Source: Tyto alba
Lineage: Eukaryota; Chordata; Aves; Strigiformes; Tytonidae
Direction: 5' to 3'
DNA length: 64,000 nucleotides
NCBI RefSeq assembly: GCF_018691265.1
Contig: NW_024881321.1
Location: 18,014,698 to 18,078,697, forward strand
Made by a program: the position numbers and the translations under genes. Positions 1 to 11,697 of the stretch are shown here, in pieces; position 1 is the stretch's first letter; every line of letters starts with the position of its first letter. The notes under the pieces are model-generated. The model had not been told where the DNA came from, searched no databases, and saw only the letters and a list, made by a program, of their open reading frames with translations.

Positions 1-1496
1 GGAATAGTATAAATTTAAAGCAAAGAATGTACAACTATGAACTCTTTTTCAGGGGAGCTATTAATCCCTTGTATCCCGTCCCCAAGAAGAGCAGAAATAT
101 GGGGAAAAGCTTGCCTCCTGGTTTTAGGTGGTACTGTGATGAGTGTGATGGCATATGCTGACTGCAGGAATTTGAATGAAGGCAGATCACGAGCAGGAAA
201 GGGCTGGACCCAGGATAGAGAAAGGCAGCTTTCAGCTTCACTGGTTGCAGTCATTAAGGACTATTTCCCTCATCATACCTTAAGCTGTGCCTTTTATCAT
301 TGAAGAAAAATATTTGAATTTGAAGGATAATGAGACAATTCAAAACAATTTTTTGACATTTTCTGACATATGCATTTAATTCCTCTTTCCAAGAGGTGAT
401 TGACAACCAGTTTGGTGAAAACCTCACTCTAATGGCGGACATGTGGTGGAAATATGGCTTGCATAACTTGGTGGACAACTGGATGAAAAGCTATTTACAC
501 CAACAGAGAGTGTCATAGGTTCCATTTCTTGGGGATTTTTAGGCTGTGATAAACCTGACCCTGTATTTCAATCAAAGACACCATTTCTTCAGGCCTTTCT
601 CTGAAGAGTTTAGTGGGGACTTATTCAGCAACAAGAATAGCTGATCCACTGACACTAGAGAAATTAAAGAGCTGAATTTTGGAGATTTTTATCTGAAAAA
701 TACTGAGAAACTTCAGAGGTTTCATATCCAAGCTCTTTGTAGATTTGACCTTGCTTCCCTTGTGGCACTTGAGGCAATGCCTCTGGCTTTGCAGACCCAT
801 ACAATCATTAAAGAGTTAGATATGCCTTTTAATTAATTTTTATTTAAAATGGAGGAACTGGAAAAGAAAAAAGGAGACAGTACTAAAAGGTTGAAATCTT
901 AGTTCTGCTCTGAGTTGGCTTCAGTTGTTGGTATGTTTGAGAACTACAATTGATTCCGCCTTTCTAGTTCTGTTAAGAACTGGTCAAGGTACATGGACAT
1001 TTTCTTGCAAAATGCATCCAAACTTTGAGTTCTCTGTTGTCCCTGTATGCTCTGGTCTGATCCTAAACTCAGAAGCCATGGATCACAAATCAAAGCCCAA
1101 AGAGGCTCATAGAGTGTACTGGCTGCTTATGGAAATATTTAATAGTAAAACAATTTTACAAGACTGCATCCATTAACACGTACTACTCTATGTTTTTTGT
1201 CACAACATAATTACCTCCTTTTCACCTCTTCTTCACCCTCAAAAGTATTGTCAGCCAGCATGAATCTCATCTGTTCCAGTTTAATGCATTAAGGCCATTT
1301 AATGAAAGGTCATGTTCTTTTCCATAAATGCCATTTAAATATATTTAGTGAATGAGTTTAAAGATTTTTCTCTAAAATGACACTATACTTAATTGCCTTT
1401 TTATGTTAAGAAACTATTGGAGTTAATGAACTGCTTTCATAGCTCAGTATAATATTCAATTAGGTGAACATAACAGTTTCTATTTTATTTGCTACC
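1..1496. other. Unique AT-rich noncoding sequence
   Basis: No open frame in this stretch has protein-like composition or a recognisable domain, and I see no repeat family signature. The open frames here are under 90 codons and overlap each other on both strands, as expected by chance. The sequence reads as ordinary avian intergenic or intronic DNA. Confidence 0.6.
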
Positions 1497-2090
1497 TGTT
1501 CTGCCAATTGACGGGGTTAACACAGAGGACACAGACACCAACCTAAAGAAATAGGCTTATTTTACTTTAGTTTAAAGCAGCAGAAAGAATAAGCAAGGTA
1601 ATGCACCTAGTCAGTACTACATAAAGCTAGCTATAGTGATTAAGAAAGATCCATCACCAATTGCCCTCCTACTTTACCATCACCCCGACCCGTGCATCAG
1701 CTGGGGAGCCCCGTCACAGCGGAGGGTCACAGAGCCTTTCCCGGCAGCTGGGAAGTCCCACGCAGGGCGTCCGCTCGTAGGTGAGGTCTGCGTCTGTGCT
1801 GTGAGAGGGCCCGGCTTTTGTACAGTTTAACAAACAAGTCTAAACAAAATGTAGATATCTGGTAGATTGACATGCCTCACTCTGGCATGTCTGGATCTGG
1901 CCAGGATCCGGGCATGTCTGAGGAGTTTCTGTTTTTCTTTACATTTGGGATTTATAGTTACTTCCTATTGTTTATTGATAGTTCCCAGGGATTGTTCCCA
2001 GGTTACATTTTCATGCTGATAAGATGCTGGTCGTTGGTCGGGGAATTCACTCAGAAGTCAACTTTGGTTTGAGGCCTATTGTTTGGGCCC
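1497..2090 (-). mobile_element. Solo LTR of an endogenous retrovirus (CpG-rich)
   Basis: Read on the minus strand this is LTR-like. It has an AT-rich U3-like part at about 1870-2090. A TATA-like TGTACAAAAGC follows at about 1815-1825, then a GC- and CpG-rich R-like segment at about 1680-1810. An AT-rich stretch with a weak poly(A)-like AAAATAAG motif comes next, and the end reads CAATTGGCAGAACA, whose terminal CA falls at 1497. No primer-binding site or internal retroviral sequence follows on either side, so this is a solo LTR left by recombination between two LTRs. The 1497 end is well supported by its TG/CA terminus. The other end, near 2090, is placed only by the change in composition, and I could not find a target-site duplication. 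The GC block keeps about 11 CpG dinucleotides in about 140 bp, unlike the surrounding DNA, which suggests a fairly young insertion. No proteins are encoded. The family name is not certain. Confidence 0.65.
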
Positions 2091-5000
2091 CTTTTTGTTT
2101 CACTGTCTAATTTGTTATAATTGAGTTTTGTTTTACTTTTAGATTGAATTCAGATAATAATCAATTGTATTTTCCTTGCATACACTTAGAATCCTAACAA
2201 ATGGAAGAGGAAGAGACTAAGTCTTCTAAATTATATTCAAATTTCAAGTTGTTATAGATCTTATGTGGTTGTTATAATACATGTAGATGCCAAGTGAGGT
2301 TGTCTGACCCTTACAATAATTTTTTTATTAATTCAAAATGCTCTGTGTATAACCCTCCCATTGCTTCTAGATTTGTTTGGCCTAGAAAAGGGTTGAAAGA
2401 GAATATGATGATTCATGTATAAATTCATTCAGGAGAGGGAAGAAGGTAAAAAAGATAATATCTTTTTAAGTTAAGAGGAAGTACTGGCATAAGCTCAAAG
2501 CGTTGTACACTGGTCATAAATTTAGACTGGAAATTAGAAAATTTCTGACCATCTGAAGGCTGAGATCTGAACTAGTCTTCCAAACATGGCAGTAGAGGCA
2601 AGATGGAGTTTCAGAGTTATACGGAGGCATGTGTATGGCAGAAAATAGAGCAGTTCCTGGGCATAGAAAAAAAATAATCTTATGGTCCAAATCATTTTGT
2701 GCCTGATATGTTGACATCTTGCACAGGCGTGAAAGGAATGTTTATTTGCACATGTATTTAGTCTTAATATGATTTTTTTTTAGGGGTGAGTAGGTGAGGA
2801 GTAGCTGTTTGGTAGGACTGGAATTAATTTCTTCCCTCTCTTAATGATTTCTGGGGCGTGGTAATTTGGCTACAACTACTGGCATGAGTAGGGTGTGTTG
2901 GTCCTTCTAGTGGCATTTGTCCATTTTGCAGGTCCCAGGTCTATGTGCTTTGATCAATCAGAGGATTGACTGGATCACCTCTCTTGGGACTGGGACAGAG
3001 CCCTTCCCAGGCAGGATGGCTGGGGTTTGCCAATGTGTGAGACATGCTACGAGAAAAAGGGAGCTTTGCAAGGCAAATTCCCTATTGCTAGCGGGATTAA
3101 GGACAGCATCAATGTTCGTGATCTTTCCTGGTCTATTTCTATGACATATTATAAAAATTCAGCTTCTTGCTGAATTTGGATGTTAGATACTTATGCATTA
3201 CGTCTTTTACACTCTATACAAGTACAGGTGGGTGATTATCATATTCCTATCTAGTTGAGACCTACATCATGTATTCAGTTTTTTCGCAGCTCCTCCTCCC
3301 TGCTGCAGTTTGCTGGCCTCTTTGTAAGGCAGTTGGGTCCTGTGCTGATCTGAATATTCTAAGAATAGTCAGTTGTTATTCCCCCTTCATTACCTGAGGT
3401 CACAAGAATACCTTTCCAAAATATGTATGACTGTGCACAGATTGAATATATTCTGTTTTCCAAGTCATTAATGAGCTTGCTCCAAATTAGTCTGAAAAGG
3501 AAATTCTGAGCCATCCATGATTAGTCTCTTATTAAAGTTTTTCCAGTACTTCCAGTAACACAGAGACCCAATATGAACTAATTTTTCAGATGTGACGGTA
3601 AGATGCAGTATTTAGTTTTACTAAAGCTTTATACTTTAGGAAGCCTATATTCCCTCTACTTGCCTTCTAATGGTCACTTCTATCTCTGTGTACATCTGAC
3701 AATGTTTTCTTTCCAAAATATAGTCAGGTGGCAAATTACACCAGAGCTATGAGTCTGTAAACTCTGGATATGTGCATAAATATACTCACTTATCTTTTTT
3801 TTCCCTTGACATATTAGTGAAATACCTGGGCCAAATCCTCAGTTTGCTCCCTGTCATCTTTGAAAGTGAAGGGCAGTGACTGTTTCTTGACTTTAGGGAA
3901 TTAATCCAATAATTCAAATTTACTTATTTGCTATACTAGAGAAAATTGACAATTAATATATAATAAAAATAAAATATTTGTTCTTTGATTTTATTACTTG
4001 ATTTTCAAATTGGGCGGTGAAAATAATGAGGACTTTTTTAGTCAGTCTGTGAATTTAATTCTTTAAATATGATGTCATAGAAGCAATTTCAGGAAATGCT
4101 TAAATGCTGTTTCCTAAAAAAATTCACCTTTGTAGAATTGTTTCATACACATCATACAGACGCTAGTTCAGGGTTCCATATTAAAAAAAAAAGTTTTTCT
4201 GTTCCTTATTATCCCACATTAAAGAGCAATATCTGCTTCTAAAAATGAGCCTACTTTTATTTTCTTCATATACAATATGAGCAGCTATTATAGAAACTGA
4301 TGGATGTGTATTTGTCAGAAAGGATCTGATCTGTCATTAATTTCAACAAAGTGAGACTTTGTAAGGACACATTTGATGATTTTCCAAGACCTCTGAACTT
4401 AAACAGCTTGAGGTGAAAGAGGAAATCAATCCAAATAAGTCCATTTCTTCGAAAGTTAGAAAAAAGCCTGAAAAAAGTGAGAATTTCTCTCTATAATAGC
4501 TTATAATTTTTTAAAAACTTTTGATCCTGTTACTTATTCCCAAACATGAAGTGAGCTATGAATCAAAGCAAAAATTAGTAATTTTCCTGTGCACTTTAAT
4601 TTTTCAGTTGTTAATCACAGAGTACATTTGCTACCTAAATTGGGTTTTGCTTTTATTTTTAATAAGTACTAAGTTTAACAATAGACAGTGATTTTTATTA
4701 GCTACCGTAGCAATCTATTTTGAGAAATTTCCTCTAAGATATACCTTTTAATTTGCTATGCCCTAAATTATGTTAAGTAGTTTACTGTGTCTTAATGCAG
4801 TAAATGCTACTGCATTTTATGCTGTTTTATGAGTATCATATAGAGATTCATGTTTGTGGGTCAGGCCTGAACAATTTCACTGTAAAAAAGCAGGAGAATC
4901 CCACAACTGGATTCTGATGGCCCCGTGTGCTGTACTGTAACTCAAGATTCAGATTTGAAATCATAAATCAGAACAGAGGAATAATATACAAGATTATACT

Positions 5001-7412
5001 AGCTCTGTTTATAATATCATAAATATTGAATATGATAGTATTCACCAATGTATAAGATGTTTTAGAAATTAATCATAGTAAAGTTGTGGTACTTGCATAT
5101 TTAACAAGAACACTTGGTTGTTTCTCTTAAAATCTTTCAGTTTTGCACCATGTGAATCAGGCTGAGCGATAGACCTGAGCAGAGTCTTTCTGTTTCTCTT
5201 GTAGAGTCCCTAAGGTAGTATTGTTTTTCATTATCTCTAAAATCATCAGAATGTTAGTCTCACTGTATTTTTGTATTGCTATGAATATGTCAGTGGAGCA
5301 GAGTACTCCAGCAGAGAGAATTTTTGTACATTTCTCATCACAATGGCACAGTGATTTTCACTGTGGCCTGGGTACTCCTCTCTGTTCTTTGATCTCACTT
5401 TTTTTTTTTTGTTGTGTTTTTTGTTTTTTTCAATATAGTGATAACAACACTTGGCTATTGAAAACCACTCTGTTGTAAAAGTTCTCCATTGCCAGTCTTT
5501 TTCTTTGCACTGCTTAACACATGGTACTAGAAATATCCATTAAGGTAGAGAAGACAGCCACAATAAAAAAAACTCTACTGGGCAAAGAATGCTTTTGTTT
5601 ATTTGGCTAGTTGACTTTCAGGCAAAGTAAACATCTGTGCTGGCCAAATTTATCACATAGCCTGTCAGTAAGTGTTGTAGAGGCGTTGCACCTGTGGAAA
5701 GAACAGATGACTTCTTTACAATGTGTAACCGTTGTGCAGATAAGGTATAGATTAGTACCCTCAGACGTTACCAGGCTTTCTTTTATCTTGCAGCTGTAAG
5801 TAGGAAAAGATAACAATTGTGCTTAAGTATGGACTTCCCTTGTTAATGGGAATAGCTCACTGATGTCCATGAGCTACGTAAAGTACCTTTCTCAAAATAC
5901 TCACTGCTTAAATGGCTCAATGCTATTTCTCCATAGAGCAGTAGAGGCTAAGCCCACTTGACAGTCTTTCTGGAGGAGAAATGCCTGGTTCCAGTAAAAC
6001 ATTCAGTGAGCAATGAAAGAAAACAATAAAAAGTCTCTAGCCTAAATCTTCACCTCTGCTTCTCTGCTGGTGAAAATATTCTGCCAGCTGTTTGGAAAGT
6101 CTGTCCCTGAAGTCACTCCAGCAATAAGACATTTCAGGGTCGCAGCTGTTGTGCACAGATTCATGCATGTCGTGATGAACAGACTTAGAAAATAGGAGTC
6201 ACGGTGTCTTTGTGGGTGTAGGGGGAAACCTCTCAGAGGGACTGGAATGGAGAAATCTATAATTTCTTTATTATCAAAAAAACTAAAAAAAAAAAAAGCT
6301 GTTAGCTCATTCATTACCATCTGTCTTTTCTTGACTAATCTATTCAATAAACACAACTGCATTTTCCCAGTGTTTATCTGCCCGCAGTACAGGCCCAGAT
6401 GCCTATTTGCTGTGCAAATCCAGACATTCCTGGATACAATCAGCACTGCCAACATCCCCTGGAAAAACATGCTTAACTGTGAAAGAGAAAAGCTCTGCAA
6501 GCACACAACCATTTAATTCAGCTAACCTCTGCCATATCCACTTAATGCTGCCTGGTTCTCTTCATGTAAAGATGAGTTACAATAACTTGAAGAAAGCATA
6601 TCCCCTCATGGCTGATAAGCTCCCGAACAGTTGTCTGCTTATTCTTGAAAGTAAATTCTCTGCTTGCACAGCCATTACCTCATTAATACGTAAAGATCAC
6701 CACATACTGGTTGATCACTTCCTTGAAATGGTTTCATGGGTCATTGTGCAGTGTAATTCCAGAGTTTGGTAATTAATTTATTTTTCTTCTATATTTAAAG
6801 GTTTTATTTAAAGCTCATTGTCAGAAAGACCTTTGTAGATCTCACAAATAACAAAATAATGATCATACTGACAAATAACAGTTTTTAGGTATGAAAATGC
6901 ATCACAGGATAGCTGCAATGGAGAATGTGTTGTCTGAGGGAAAGAAAAGGGAAAATGTATTTGTAACCGCAGAAGTTCTTTGTTGCTTATTTTGCTTTGG
7001 AAAAAGTCTTGTTTTAGCTTTAGCCCAAACCTAACACAAGCAAATCACTGTATGACATTCATATAAAGAGGTGGTGAAACTTTCATTTAAGGTATTAAAA
7101 AACTATGAGAAGAATTTCCCTCTTTTCCTGTCCTGGGCAAACAGAAAAGGAAAGGAAAAAACAAAATAGAGTTTTTATATGGGTCAAGATTGCTGCTTGT
7201 ACTGAAAATGTGTGACATTCTACGTAAAAAAACCAAGCTACTCATGGCATTTGCTTAGGGATCTCTAACTCATGTGGTGAAAAACATCCACCTCAGGTAG
7301 TTTCTTCCTCCATTTCTACCTCATTTGGTCAGCCTGTTACTTGTCTAGGTGTTAGTGAGTGTGACATGCAAAGCTCCTGTTTGGCATTATTAAGCAAAGG
7401 TGTGCGTGTGTC
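2091..7412. other. Unique AT-rich noncoding sequence
   Basis: About 5.3 kb with no recognisable gene or dispersed repeat. It contains a T-rich low-complexity run at about 5400-5431. Short open frames such as 6042-6512 on the minus strand and 6407-6772 on the plus strand overlap each other, include homopolymer-encoded residues and show no domain. I treat them as chance. Confidence 0.55.
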
Positions 7413-7887
7413 TGTCGTCATTTGAGCCTGGTCAGCAGCTAAACGCCCCGCAGTCACTCACCCACGCTCCCCCCACTTGGGAATGGGGAGGGAATCGGAG
7501 GGGCAAAGGGAGACTCACGGGTTGAGATAAAAACAGCTTAATAACAGTAACAGAACAACACGCTGACAGCAGTATCAGCAGGTAATGTACCATACAGCTG
7601 CTCACCTCCCACCAACCAACACCCACCTGCTCCCAGCCGGCGATCCCCAACACAAAGCCACCACAGCAACACTCCCAGAAGTGAGAGCCCCTCCTGGCCC
7701 ACTCCTGCCTTTATATAGTGAGCACAATGTCACGTGACATGGGATATCGGCCAATCGGGGCCCAGCCCTCCAGCTGTGCTCCCCCCGCCCCCGCACACAG
7801 GTGAGGGCACTGGGCCCTGGGGAGCCCCTGGGGTCTCAGGGAGCTGCAGCTCCTCCCGCTGCCAGACCAACTGAAAAATCTGAAACA
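7413..7887 (-). mobile_element. Solo LTR of an endogenous retrovirus with intact promoter motifs
   Basis: The left end TGTCGTCATTTGAGCCTGG at 7413 matches the terminal type also seen at 24349. On the minus strand it is the LTR 3' end, ...CTCAAATGACGACA. The body is GC- and CpG-rich. Reading the minus strand 5' to 3' gives a GC-rich U3, an inverted CCAAT box (plus-strand CCAAT at 7751-7755), the palindrome at 7727-7740, a TATATAAA box (plus-strand TTTATATA at 7710-7717) and a downstream R-U5 region. The region around the TATA box resembles the corresponding part of the LTR at 49326, so the two are probably one family. The right (5') limit is tentative: 7887 fits a TG...CA end, but I saw no target-site duplication. 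No internal retroviral genes flank it. Open frames inside it on the minus strand are incidental. Confidence 0.75.
7707..7758 (-). promoter_or_regulatory. LTR core promoter: CCAAT box, E-box palindrome, TATA box
   Basis: Within the LTR, on the minus strand, an inverted CCAAT motif (plus 7751-7755) precedes the 14-bp perfect palindrome ATGTCACGTGACAT (7727-7740), and a TATATAAA box follows (plus 7710-7717). The palindrome core TCACGTGA is the classic binding shape for bHLH-zip factors of the USF/TFE3/MITF type; this is known of the motif, not shown for this site. The order and spacing suit a polymerase II core promoter firing leftwards from about 7680. Activity is not demonstrable from sequence. 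Confidence 0.55.
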
Positions 7888-8836
7888 GAGAGAAAAAAAT
7901 GTAAATAGAAATGTACAAATTATTTAAAGCTAATTTCCAAAGGACTTTCAGTGAAACTTCAAACAGAAGCATTTTAGGTCTACACCACTGGGGAAAAAAA
8001 TGCAGAGACAAATCCCATAAGAGTTTGTAGACTCAGAAGTGAGGTATGAGAGAACCCACAGAGTGCTACCAACCCCTCAGTTTTCTTCAGCCAACACAAG
8101 CACTATGACCACAGAGCCACTGAATATTCATGGCAATTGCTGGGTCTTGCAGTTTTTTTAGAGGTCATGGCACCATTCTTGCTTAGAAAGGAACATCTGC
8201 TGAGAATACAAACTTTCCCATGATCAGGAATTGCTTTCTGATGAGCCAGGCTGTTGCTTATTGCTGTCTGACTCCTGTTGTGTTCAGGGAAATTGCATTT
8301 TCTCCTCTTCTTTGATAATAAATAGGAAAGTAGTAAAGAAATACTAGATGTTAATGTTGATGATTTCTCCTAACTGGCCCTAACTCCACTTGAAATTTTC
8401 CCTGCCTGCCTTTAACAGGAAAGAAACGGTTTCTCTCTAGTTCTCCTGCTCTATGTCTTTTACCATTTGCTTTCTGATTTTGTAACTCTTTGTCTTTTTG
8501 AATCCACGGGCAGGTATTGTATGTCTATGCTCCTTGCCTCTCCCCGTGGAAAAATCCAGAAACTCCTGGATGAAATATGATTTACCTTTCCTATTCAAGG
8601 TCTAGCAGACAAAAAACCCCAGCAAACTCAGCATTTACTTTGTGGCCATTTATTTTAACATGGCTCTTCCACTGTGACATCAGTGCACTATCAAACATAA
8701 TTTTTGCTTCAGATTTTGTACAAGCTAAATACTTTCATTGGAAGCAGTGCAATACTTTCAATTCACACATCCTCCAGGATGAGTGAAATAAGAAGTGTTC
8801 CCCATTCACTTGGGAAATACCTTTGAAACCTGTTGG

Positions 8837-8883
8837 GGTTTTTTTGTTGTTTTTTGTTTTTTTTTTTTCTTTCTTTCTTTTTT
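8837..8883. repeat. T-rich low-complexity tract
   Basis: Nearly pure T interrupted by single G then C bases, ending in three TTTC units. Simple low-complexity DNA; no attached retroposon was seen. Confidence 0.85.
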
Positions 8884-11676
8884 CTGCTTTCCTATGAGTA
8901 GAAGGCTTCTGTGAATGTACTGTCTCTGTCTGTCAGGCTTTTGTTGGCTAACATCTGCTTAACCTGGCAGAGATGTGGAAATCTCAAAATAACTACATTC
9001 CTGGGTGTTCTGTGAAAATGCTGAGTGGGCGGAAAAGGCACAAATCAGTGCCTGCACTGAAAGCTTTCAATAAATAGAGATGAATCCAGGCTCAGCTGCC
9101 ACATGCCTTGGCTGACGTGCATCAACTGCGTGGCTCAACCATCCCAGGCTCTTCATGGAGATATTGCAGGGCTTGTGGGGAGGTAGGGGTGTGGTAGTGG
9201 AAAGGTTTTGGGGACAGAGGCCACAAACCCACAAGCAGCAACGGCGGGACCCTTCTGGTGCTCATGGAAGCAGTAATTTTTGAGCTGACATGGAAATAGC
9301 TTTGCAGTGTATTTAAAAGTCTTGTCACATTGTTTATGCTTTCCTATCCACTTGTAGGATTTTTTCCTCAGTTTTTTTCCCCTGTCTTTGACTCGAGTTC
9401 ATGTTTAAAGCTGGGAACATTGTTTCTGTATTCTTCACCTTAAACAGTCTTGAAGCCTGGTGAGATAATGTGAAAAGCAAATTAAATCCTTTTCAAATAG
9501 TCTGCAAGGGAGTGTCTGGAAAGTATCAGTGACTAGCTGGTTATTGTCACAGCACAGCTGATGTCAGGCAGAGGATAGAAACGATGTTTGATCAAGGATG
9601 TGAATACTTATTTAAATAGGTGTTCAAGACAGTGTTCCAAATTTTGAGGTGACTTTAGACTTTGTTAAAAGTACCCATATACTTATATCACATATATATA
9701 TATGTAACATGTGTTAACAAAGGAAGCACATAACCCAGTGTAACTCAACAGTGTCCAAAAGCAGAAAAAAAAAGGAAAATACATACGATTTCTTTTTCAT
9801 GCCCTGCCTGTAAATACAATTTTTCTGTCTTCCTCACTAACCAACAAGTAGGTGACTATCATAAACACTAGCAATCAATGCGAGCACATTTGGGAAAGGA
9901 TCTTGGACACACAGAGATTTAGTTCACTTTGGACTGAAAGGAGTCAATTCAGAATCTGGGATCCTCTCTTCTTCAAACAGAGATGTTTGATGCATGCAAG
10001 CACTGTACTGAGCTCCAGATTCACATATTAATGTATATGTCTACATGCTTACCTGTGTGCGAAGTGTCTATGCTTCCACCACAGTCCAAGGAGAGCTAAT
10101 CAATACAGTCAGTGGGACTGATTGAGAGGGATGCTTATGCATTTTATCCTATACCAGATAGTTAGGGCTCAATTCAGTTGTTAAAACATAGGCATCTAGT
10201 GCCGTTTGGAACAATTCTGGATATCTGAGGTATCTGCATGGACCTTACAGATGTGAGAGATGACCGACTGAGACAACTGAATTGCATCCCAAATTTGCTC
10301 ACTGAACTGCTCTTCTGATCCACTTGGCTGTGTTGATTAGATCTCCACTAACACCAAGTGTGGACACATCTGCATGTATCTACATTGAGATGCCTGAACC
10401 TGGAGCTGACTCCTAGGTTCAGATCCTGGTGCCCCAACGCAGGGCTTGATGAAATTGCTCCATAGTCATGGTAGCCATTGCATGACTACAAAAGATGTTC
10501 TCAAATGAACAGGTCTCAAACTGTCTGGGAATTCATATTGCAAACCCAAGACTTTAAACAATACCTATGTAGCAGTCAGATGTTTGTAGAAATGAAATAA
10601 TATAAAAGTCATGGCAAAGAGCTCCACTGAGCGGCTAATGAGCCTCCCATGGGGACACTCAAAGGCTGTGCCAACGCAGGTAGGAGCCAAATTTAAGAGA
10701 CTTTAGGTGGGTCTGTTCTACACATAAACTAGTTTGCACTTAAGCACTATTTTCGTGGTCTCAGTAGATTCAACTCTAATTCACTGTCATTTGTCCTTGT
10801 CTTCTTGCTCTGCTATTGCTGGATCTACCCGTTTTCTGACATTAACTCATTGGTTTCCCTTTCATTTTTCTTACAACCATAGAATTTGCTTCCTGCTTTG
10901 TTATCCTGGAGATGTTTTGCATAGCATAGCCACCTTAAGACATTTCAGCTAAGATTAAAAAGTTACACTACAGCAAACTGTGTCAGAGTGAGGATGAGGA
11001 GAATGAGCTTTTAATGACAACTATTAAAAAACCTGCAAGCATATGCAAGGCTTTCTTGCAGATACATGAGATAACACTGAAGTATCAAACCTGGTTTTAG
11101 AATTACAAAAATTCCTGTTATCTTTCTTACTCACGAGGTATCAAATTGAGACCTCAGCATCACTGAAACCTGGACTTTGTGTACATGCTATGAAATCCTG
11201 TCACCAGCAAAACCAATGGGCATCTTGCCATTTATTTTTAAAGAAAATATGACAGCACCCTGCTGCCATGGCCTTTTTGTATCATGTACTTCCTAGGAGG
11301 CTTTGTGCTTTCTAACTCTTCATAGGGCAATTCTGGCATGAACTGCTTGTAACAGGGACAGCAGCAAAGCAAAGAGCTGCCTTACAAGGAAATCAAACTA
11401 CAGGGAGTTTCCCAGCATCTGGGACAAAATGCAATCAACAGATATCAATGGGCAATCCTCAGAAGGTTTAGCAGGTGAGACATTTAAGTGACACATCTAG
11501 GGATTGGTTTGTTCTGCGTTTTCACCCTTTTCCTTTTAGCTCTGACGTTGTTCTTTCTTACATGGGTCAGAGGGAAGGAATAACTGGCACATGTCTGTAT
11601 GTGTAACAGGGAAGTTGATGTTCAATATTAAAATAGTTAGTATGACTTTTGGAACAAGACAAGATGCCTCCACACC

Positions 11677-11697
11677 TTTTTTTTTTTTTTTTTTTTT
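11677..11697. repeat. Homopolymer of 21 T
   Basis: Uninterrupted run of 21 T. It could be the poly(A) tail of a minus-strand retroposed sequence, but I recognised no retrocopy next to it and no flanking duplication. Confidence 0.9.

Noticed and set aside
6042..6512. 156-codon open frame on the minus strand, longest in the window
   Set aside because: The translation includes a run of Phe encoded by a poly(A) tract (plus strand), has no domain or splice context, and overlaps comparable frames on the plus strand.
11677..11697. Poly(T) run as the tail of a processed pseudogene
   Set aside because: No cDNA-like sequence, poly(A) signal at the right distance or flanking duplication was seen.
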